A DNA stretch of 64,000 bases. Origin: Pinus tabuliformis (Eukaryota; Streptophyta; Pinopsida; Pinales; Pinaceae). Where the stretch lies: NCBI GenBank assembly GCA_031772625.1, contig CM062819.1, positions 822,159,503-822,223,502 on the forward strand. The letters run 5' to 3'. The notes below the pieces were generated by a model. The model saw only the letters and a list, made by a program, of their open reading frames with translations. It was not told the origin of the DNA and made no database searches. Positions within the stretch are counted from its first letter, which is position 1. The number at the start of each line of letters is the position of its first letter. The translations under genes and the position numbers were made by a program. Shown here one piece after another: positions 56,684 to 64,000 of the stretch.

Positions 56684-57196
56684 TGGTATCAGAGCAAGGT
56701 TGCAGATCATAAGATAACTGAAGGCATTAGTCGAGCAGAGCAGAGCAGTAGCAGCAGAAATAGCTGTCCCGAGTGACATAAGCTGTTCCTAGCAGAAAGC
56801 AGCAAGGAAGGGGTGACGTAGAGGGCTTACGTCATCAGTTCGAGCCAAGAGGAGGATCAGCGCAGAGGCAGAGAGGAGCAGACTTGACCTATGTAGTGCT
56901 CGGTCATCTTTCTCAGTCAAGAAGGATTGACGCTGTGGCCAGGAGGTGCAGATTTTGCCGGTGCCGGGATTGCGCAGAGCCTAGAGGCTCAGTCCTTCAA
57001 GTTGCTGAGGTATAGGAGGCTGCAGATAATTTGCAGAGTGAAGTTGGTGGGGTATTGTGGTCAGAACAGTACCTAACAGGGCAAGACCAAGGAGGAGGGA
57101 TTTCCAGAAAGGAAATCGAGACTCAGAGGGAGTTGAACTGAGGACTTCCAAGAGGGAAGTAAAGAGACTCAGAGGAGTCGGAAGAAGAGTAGCAAG

Positions 57197-58064
57197 ATGG
57201 CAGTGAATGGGTTGAGAGATCAGGATAGACTGGATGGAGCTTCCAACTTCGTAGTCTGGAAGGCCAGGATCTTGTCCATTCTAGACAGGTATCGCATCAA
57301 GCACTTCGCCTTGAAAACAATAGCGATCCCGATTGACCCAGTTGAAAATGAGAAGTACGAGGAGGCAATGGCCAAGGCAAAGTGCATCATTCTTGATGGG
57401 GTCAAGGATCATGTGGTGCCGCATATTGCCGAGAAGGACACGACAAATGAGATGTGGGAGGCCTTGAAGAAATTGTACTAGCATTCTTCCATGCAGAGGA
57501 AGATGTTACTTGAAAATCAACTGCAGTCATACTAGATGCAAAAGGGAGAGTAGATAGATGTCTTCCTCAGTGGATTGAAGGAGATCCGTGATCAACTAAC
57601 TTCTATAGGGGCCACACTGGATCAAGAACTGATGGTGAGGACCGCATTGAACGTAGTCTCAGAGGTTTGGGAGGTATTTGTCCAAAGCATATTGGGCAAG
57701 TCGAGCCTTCCAAGTTGGGAGGAACTGTGGGTGGCTCTTCATCAAGAAGAGATTAGATAGGGTGACCAAGGCGGGGAGTAGCGGAAAAGGGGTCGGAATC
57801 AAGGAGGAAGAAGAAGATGTGGCTTTTGCATCTATGGGAAAGCAGGAGAAAAGAAAGAAGAAGGACCTCTCTAAGGTCAAGTGCTTCCATTGTGGGGAAC
57901 TGGGTCACTATGCGAACCAGTGTCCGAGGAAGAAGAGTAAGGGAGAGGCTTCTGACTCAAAGGCAGCGCCAACAAAGGCGGAGAAAGAAGTTGAGGAGGA
58001 TGACGACTGTGCCATGAGTGCTCATGCGCCACTTGAGAGGAAGTGGGGAGACATGGAGCTGTAG
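57197..58064 (+). mobile_element. Element F Gag (broken)
   Basis: MAVNGLRDQDRLDGASNFVV, W-K-A-R-I-L, a helical UBN2-like region with VKDHVVPHIAEKDTTNEMWE, then after a lysine-rich patch CFHCGELGHYANQC, a CX2CX4HX4C knuckle, and a lysine/glutamate-rich end. Copia-type Gag. No protease follows. Confidence 0.8.
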
Positions 58065-58658
58065 TCAGACGAACTACAGGCGATGAGGGGCAAGACCCTT
58101 GAGGTACCCAACCTCTTGGATTATACCTTGCTACAAGAGCCCTGAAGAGGAGTAGGAGGAATGGTAGATGTCGGTAGAGACAGATGCAGATGAAGCGGCA
58201 GAGAGTGCTATAGTGTAGGAGTTCCGGAACAACGTAGAGGCTAGTAGGATGCAACAGTGCGAGATGCATGGAGTTGTTGTAGCAGCGCAGAGGTCAGTAG
58301 AGGGAGGACTTGTTAGCGGCAGAGGGAGCTTTAGCATCGGGAGAGTCTCTACCCTGACAGGGATGTCAGAGTTGGGAGGATTAGTTACTTACTTCTCAAT
58401 AACTGAGTTGCAGTGCAGCGGTTAGTAGTAGTAGTGCTATGGTCAGCATGATGCAGCATGATGAGAGGGGATACAGTAGTGGCAGTGGCAGGGCCATGGG
58501 CAACAGCATAGATGCAGAGGGAGTTGCTGTACAGATGCAGCAGTGCTAGTGGCAGGGCCATGGGCAGCAGTGCAGAGGATGTTGGGCGGGGAGGCCTTAT
58601 ATCAACACAGGGACCAATGTTGGATGATCAGGGTGATACTCAGTGAGGAGTATTATTA
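58065..58658 (+). mobile_element. Element F CAG/GGCAG-rich 3' segment
   Basis: Non-coding, with a direct duplication of ggcagggccatgggca-cag (about 58485 and 58553). It corresponds in position and character to 48811-49496 in element E and to 59760-60500 (complement) in the nested element. Confidence 0.6.
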
Positions 58659-59742
58659 TGTTGAAGTTTCTAAGTTTACTTAGTTAGAAACCCTCCATGC
58701 ACTTTATCTGATTTATTCCTACCTCCTTGTTATTTTCCTTAACAAGTTATTTAGAATGTAAATACTGAAAATAAACACTAGTGCATGCTCAACATATTAC
58801 AGATCAACAACTAAAAGAAACATAAACAAACACACCATATGACACCATTATTTTTGGGCTAATGTCCCTGGAAAAACCCAATGTGGGAAAACCGGTGTAG
58901 CTATCTGAGGGTTTTCTTATTAAGCAATATCAGAGTACAATCTGGGTGCCGAAATTGGCCTACCCAACAAATAATTTCCTTGGTAGTAATACCCCTCAGT
59001 TTCTGACAAATCTACTAATTGAAACCCTGGATAATCCTTCCGGCAGCTACTCAGCACCAATCTGCCCTAGAAACCCCAGTGTTCGCCCAATCTAGACTGC
59101 ATCAGCCTCTCCTAGCCCAGCGCTGGCCTTGCGTTAGCCTATCTTAGCCTGCGTCAGCTCTCTGACACTCTGCGTCAGCTACGCTGGCCTCTCTGGTGCT
59201 CTGCGCAACACTTAGCTGCCTCTGCGTGGCCCTGCATGAGCACTGGTTGCTCCTGTGTCACTCTCTCTGGCTACTCTGCTGCTCTGTCGGCACTATCTCT
59301 GCGTCTCTGTCTTTCTGTACTCAATGCCCCTCAGCTGCTCTCTAATCATTGATTCTATCTCTCTTAGCAAACCTCGCTCTAAAGAATAGAATGACTGATC
59401 ACTCTGGTGTGTTCTCCAAGTGACCCTCAAGCCTCCTCTTATACTTTTCCTGTTGACATCTCAACGACCGAGATTAAGTCCCTAATCAACGACTAAGATT
59501 AGATCTGGCTTGATCCATGTCTTTTGGACCATTCTAACACAGATTCATATTAATACACATTAATATTTTATTTTCCCTATGTTTAGACTTAGGGACTCCA
59601 TTAAAAATATTAATTAATTTAATATCTCCTGATCTGTTTAGAATCTGCCCAAACCCTTTCTGGGTATTGGAGATCTCATGTGCCCCAACCTCTCCACCAA
59701 ATTTCGTGAATAGAGCACATCCGATGCTACCCCAAATCAACA

Positions 59743-60539
59743 CTCCCTCTTAGCGAGGACTATGCTCTAGCAATACTCCTCATTGAGTATTACTTTGATC
59801 ATCTGGCATCGACACTTGTGCTAATGCTAGGCCTTCCTGCCCACCATCCTCTGCACTGCTGTATCCTGTACTGTTGCCCATGGTTCTGCCACTGCCACTG
59901 CTGCATCTGTACGACAGCTCCCTCTGCATCCGTGTTGCTGCTGGTCCTTTCTCCCAGCACTGCATCCACACTGCACCTCCTCTCATCATGTTGCATCGTG
60001 CTGCCCACAGCGGCACTGCAACTCAGTTACTGAGAAGTAAGTAACTGATCTCCCAATTGACCTCCATGTTGGGCTAGAGACACCCACTGATGCTGGAGCT
60101 CCCTCTGCCGCTAACAAGTGCTCCCTCTCTGACCTCTGCGCTGCTGCAACAACTCCCTGCATCTCGCACAGTTGCATACCTCTTTGTGCCATCCTACAAT
60201 GGTGCAACACTCCTGTGCCTCTCGCACTGTTGCAGCCTGTTAGCCTCGCGCTGCCTTGGGACTCCTGCACTGTAGCTCTCTCTGCCGCTCCATCCGCATC
60301 CGTCTCTACCCACTTAGCAGTCCTGCTACTCCTCATTGGGGCTCTCGTAGCAAGCTCTAATCCAAGAGTTTGGTTACCTCGAGGATCCTGCCCCTCATCG
60401 CCTGTAGTCCGCCTGACTACAATTCGATGTCTCCCCACTTCCGCTCAAGTGGTGCGTGTGCACTCATGGCACAGTCATCGTCTGTCAAAATTTCATTCTC
60501 TGCCCGTGCTGGGTCTCGAAAGACTCTCCCTTACTCCTC
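59743..60539 (-). mobile_element. Element G CTG/CAG-rich 3' segment
   Basis: On the minus strand a CAG/GCAG-dense stretch equivalent to the tails of elements E and F, ending at the polypurine tract beside the LTR. The open frames crossing it (for example 59986-60438) reflect low stop-codon density of the repeat, not a gene. Confidence 0.55.
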
Positions 60540-61273
60540 TTCCTTGGACACTGGGTCACATAATGACCTATCTCCCCATAGTGGAAGCACTTGATCTTGG
60601 AGAGATCCTTCTTCTTTCGCTTTTCCTGCGTTCCCTCAGATGCTAGGGCCATGTCTTCCTCCTCCTGCTTGACTTTGATCCCCTTGCTACTGCTGCCCGT
60701 CTTCGACTGTGGTCTGATTTCTTCCTAACGAAGAGCTGCCCACATCTCGTCCCAAGGTGGAAGTGCCCCTCTACCCAGTATACTTTGGACAAACACTTCC
60801 TAGTCTTTTGAGACAACATTCAGGGCTGTCCTCACCATCAGCTCTTGATCCGGTGTCGCCCCTGTAGCAGTCAACTGATCTCGGATCTCATTCAGTCCTC
60901 CGAGGAAGGTGTCAATTGGTTCTCCCTTCTTCATCTGATACAACCTCAATTGATTCTCAAGCAACATTCTTCTCTGCACAGAAGTATGCTGGTACAGCTT
61001 CTTGAGAGCCTCCCACATCTCAAATGTTGTTTCCTTCTCGGCTATATGTGGTACTACATGATCCTTGACCTCGTCAAGGATAATGATCTTGGCCCTCGCC
61101 ATCGCCTCCTCGTACTTGTCATTATCATTGGCGTTGACTGTGACAGCTATTACCTTCGAGGCAAAGTTCTTGACACGATTCCTGTCAAGTACGGATAAGA
61201 TTCTGGCCTTCCAGACTATGAAGTTCGACGCTTCATCTAGTCTGTCCTGGTCTCTTACTTTGTGTAGTGCCAT
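60540..61273 (-). mobile_element. Element G Gag (broken)
   Basis: Opens MALHKVRDQDRLDEASNFIV, then W-K-A-R-I-L-S-V-L-D, VKDHVVPHIAEKETTFEMWE, and an LENQLRLYQMKKGEPIDTFL stretch that is the conserved Copia Gag core. It continues to a knuckle-like CFHYGEIGHYVTQC near 60560-60600 (first C pair altered) and a charged tail. No protease or pol follows. Confidence 0.8.
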
Positions 61274-62999
61274 GATGCTCCTCTACTTCCCTCCTGGAAG
61301 TTCTCTGTTCGACTCCTCTGAGTCTCTACTTACCTTTGGAAGTTCTCTTCTCGACTCCCTCTGTGTCCTGATTTCCCTCCTGGAAATCCTTCTGCCGCTT
61401 GTCGAGATGCCCCCTACTCTGATCGTCTTGTGCAACCGCACCACTGATCCGGGTTCCTCAGCTAGAAACCCTCGGTAGCAACTCCTCTGGCCTTGCTCTG
61501 TCAGGTACTGTTCTAGTACCTCACCAGATCCGCTCTGCAATATTCCCACAGCCTTCTAAACCCCAGCAACTTGAAGGTGAGAGCTCCTAGGCTCTGCGCA
61601 ATCCTGGCACCAACAGCGCGACCTCCTTAGCCAACTGTGTCAGCCTTCCTAGCTACTGCGTGAGGCTCCCTTTGCCTTCCTTAGCCTCTACGCTGCCTCT
61701 TCTTGGCTCACCCTTGATGATGCAGGCACTGCGTCACCCTTCTTTGTTGTTGCTCTGCTAGAAACAACTTCTGTCACCTCGGGACAACTGTTTTCTGCTG
61801 CCATTGCTCCGCTCGACTGATGTCCTTTAGTCCTCCTGTGATCTGCAATCACCCTCTGATACCATGTTGAAGTTTCTAAGTTTACTTAGTTAGAAACCCT
61901 CCATGCACTTTATCTGATTTATTCCTACCTACTTGTTATTTTCCTTAACGAGTTATTTAGAATGTAAATACTAAAAATAAACATGAATGCATGCTCAACA
62001 TATTACAGATCAACAAATAAAAGAAATATAAACAAACACACCATATGACACCATTATTTTTGGACTAATGTCCCCAAAAAAACCCAATGTGGGAAAACCG
62101 GTGCAACTATCCGAGGGTTTTCTTATTAAGCAATATCAGAGTACAATCTGGGTGCCAAAACTGGCCTACCCAATAGAGAATTTCCTTGGCAGTAATGCCT
62201 CTTAGTTTCTGACAAATCTACTGGCTAAAACTCCAGATAATCCTTCCAGTAGCTACTCAACACCAATCTGCCCCAGAAACCCCAGCATTTGCCCAATCTG
62301 GACTGCGTCAGTCTCTCCTAGCACATCGCTAGCCCTACGTTAGCCTATCTTGGCCAGCGTCAGCCCTAGGAGGCCCTGTGTCAGCTCTCTGACCCTCTGC
62401 GTCAGCTACGCTGGCCTGTCTGGTGCTCTGCGCAACACCTAGCTGCCTCTGCGTGGCCCTGCGTGAGCACTGGTTGCTCCTGCGTCACTCTCTCTGGCTG
62501 CTCTATTGCTCTACCGACACTATCTTTGCATCTCTGTCTCTCTGTACTCAATCCCCCTTCGTTGCTCTCCGATCACTGATTCTATCTCTCTTAGCAAACC
62601 CCACTCTAGAGAATAGAATGACTGATCACTTTGGTGTGTTCTCCAAGTGACCTTCAAGCCTCCTCTTATACTTTTCCTGTTGACATATCAACAGCTGAGA
62701 TTAAGTCCCTAATCAACGACTAAGATTAGATCTGGCTTGATCCATGTCTTTTGGACCATTCTAACATAGATTCATATTAATACACATTAATATTTTATTT
62801 TCCTTAAGTTTAGACTTAGGGACTCCATTAAAAATATTAATTATTTTAATATCTCTTGATCCGTTTAGAATCTGCCCAAACCCTTTCTGGGTATTGGAGA
62901 TCTCATGTGCACCAACCTCTCCACCAAATTTCGTGGCTAGAGCACATCCGATGCTACCTCAAATCAACTTACTAGAGCACAGTCCTCGCTAAGAGGGAG

Positions 63000-64000
63000 T
63001 GTTGATTTGGGGTAGCATCGGATGTGCTCTAGCCACAAAAATTGGCGGAGAGGCTAAAGCACATGAGATCTCCAAGACCCAGAAATGGTTTGGGCAGAAT
63101 CTAACCGGTTTAGGAGATATTAAAATAATTTATATTTTTGATGGAGTTCCTAAGTCTAAACTTAGGAAAATTAAAATATTAATGGGTATTAATATAAAAC
63201 TGAGTTAAAATGGTCCAAAAGACATGGATCGAGCCAAATCTAATCTTAGTCGTTGATTAAAGATTTAATCTCGGTCGTTGATGGACCAACGAGAAAAGTA
63301 TAAGAGGAGGCTTGAGGGTCAGTTGGAGGACAACACCAAGAGAGATCAAGAACTCGATTTTCTGGGGCAGGGTTTGTTGAGGAAATTGAGTGAGTGATCT
63401 GAGTTGCAATTGAGGGGCAGTGAATACATAGTAGAGAGGCATAGTTAGTACCAGGAGGATCAGCGCAGAGATGGGAGAGGGATGCAAACGCAGCTAGAGG
63501 CTACGCAGAGGCAGCTAGTGGCCACGCAGAGGCAGCCAGGAGCTGCGCAGAGCTAGCGTGTGAGACGCAAAGAGTCTACGGGCTGACGCAGAGGCTCCAG
63601 AAGCTGACGTAGAGGCTCCGGAAGCTGACGTAGAGGCTCCGGAAGCTGACGCAGAGCCCAGAGAGGCTGACGCAGGGCTAGAGAGGCCGACGCAGGGCCT
63701 AGAGGCATCTCTAGGAAAATTTTGTGGGACAGACTAAGAGCTGGAGAGCTGGATGGGGTGACGTAGTCCTTATTAGAGTGATGCAGACCAGCAAACGCTG
63801 CCTTGTTGCTGTGGGATCGTTCATCCAGTGATTTAGCCGGAATATTTGTTTTCGACTGAGAGGTACTACTGCTGAGGGCATTCTCTGTTGGGTGAGCCAT
63901 TTTTGGCTCCCAGGTTGTATTTTGAAACTACATAATAATAAAACCCTCTGAATCGCTGCACCGGTTTTCCTGCATTGGGTTTTCCCGAGGACATTAGTCC
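63000..64000 (+). mobile_element. Element F 3' LTR, cut by the window end
   Basis: Aligns with 55548 onward; it carries a longer version of the GACGCAG minisatellite (about 63480-63710) than the 5' LTR. The last bases, ggttttcccgaggacattag, correspond to about 56470-56495 of the 5' LTR, so roughly 185 bp of LTR lie beyond the window. Confidence 0.85.
63590..63700 (+). repeat. About 21-bp minisatellite in the element F 3' LTR
   Basis: Units of gctgacg(c/t)agaggctcc(a/g)gaa repeat at about 63591, 63612 and 63633, continuing into shorter gaggc-gacgcagggc units. The 5' LTR has fewer units at 56133-56200. Confidence 0.75.

Larger units (their letters stand above)
58659..62968 (-). mobile_element. 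Gag-only Copia-type element G, minus strand, nested in element F (broken)
   Basis: LTRs 58659-59742 (1,084 bp) and 61865-62968 (about 1,104 bp), tgttgaagtttct..aaatcaaca, differing by about 5% over the first 240 bp. Primer-site complement ctgatacca at 61856-61864; polypurine complement ctccctcttagcg at 59743. Interior of 2.1 kb with gag only. It splits the last part of element F: element G's own interior shows how the sequence reads when continuous (gaggagtatt-ctagagca). The target duplication is blurred (tatta / ttact). The LTRs are the reverse complement of the same family as element F. Confidence 0.85.
55548..64000 (+). mobile_element. Gag-only Copia-type element F, plus strand, interrupted (broken)
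   Basis: 5' LTR 55548-56683 (1,136 bp), primer site TGGTATCAGAGC at 56684, gag 57197 to about 58064, a CAG-rich tail to about 58658, then a nested inverted relative (58659-62968). After that come the last 31 bp of interior with the polypurine tract (aagagggag, 62991-62999), and the 3' LTR from 63000, which runs off the window. No pol. LTRs differ by about 5% over the first 235 bp. Same general family as element E and the nested element. Confidence 0.85.

Noticed and set aside
59986-60646. Frames of 143-150 codons over the element G tail
   Set aside because: Stop-poor CTG/CAG-rich DNA gives long chance frames on both strands; the real Gag of the element lies to the right.
1-64000. CRISPR arrays, prophage, bacterial operons, rRNA or tRNA genes
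   Set aside because: Repeats found are tandem duplications, minisatellites or LTRs; no spacer-repeat pattern and no structured RNA gene could be supported.
1-64000. Polinton-like or envelope-bearing elements
   Set aside because: No capsid, packaging ATPase, protein-primed polymerase or envelope features seen; the LTR-borne frame has no signal peptide or clear membrane anchor.

Overview
The window looks like nuclear DNA of a seed plant, most likely a gymnosperm such as a conifer. It is AT-rich, nearly gene-free and packed with old, nested LTR retroelements. The one recognisable host gene has two short exons followed by at least 26 kb with no further exon that I can recognise. The organism call is inference; no host marker gene fixes the species. 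No bacterial genes, CRISPR arrays, rRNA or tRNA genes were seen.

Layout. 1-4185: inside of a broken minus-strand Gypsy-type element (A) with gag and protease. 4186-8581: long minus-strand LTR sequence. 8582-12598: degenerate AT-rich filler. 12599 to about 16250: a related long LTR on the plus strand, so the two LTRs lie head to head; both are rich in the palindrome ATTGCGCAAT. 16821 to about 17915: an unidentified 546-bp tandem duplication. 18039-18424: LINE RNase H remnant. 18425 to about 22090: minus-strand chromovirus-type Gypsy element (B). 22126-23200: an LTR of a third family (C). 23339-37093: a large minus-strand Tat-type Gypsy element with a second RNase H ahead of the reverse transcriptase and an extra reading frame inside its LTRs.

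37714-38075 holds two spliced exons on the plus strand encoding the start of a TPR protein that resembles plant TPR/SET-domain proteins. Everything to the right is either its giant second intron or flanking DNA.

39380-55009 is one minus-strand Copia-type element with a perfect target-site duplication. Its left LTR was later hit by a small non-autonomous family-C element (39988-43125) and by a plus-strand gag-only element (43245-50600). The latter's own LTR was then hit by a hAT DNA transposon (44280-47507). 55548 to beyond 64000 is another gag-only element, interrupted by an inverted member of its own family (58659-62968).

No Copia-type reverse transcriptase is visible anywhere. All Copia-like elements here carry gag (one with a piece of protease) or nothing, so they probably moved with enzymes supplied from elsewhere. 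The Gypsy elements are broken. Percent differences quoted are by-eye counts over short stretches.
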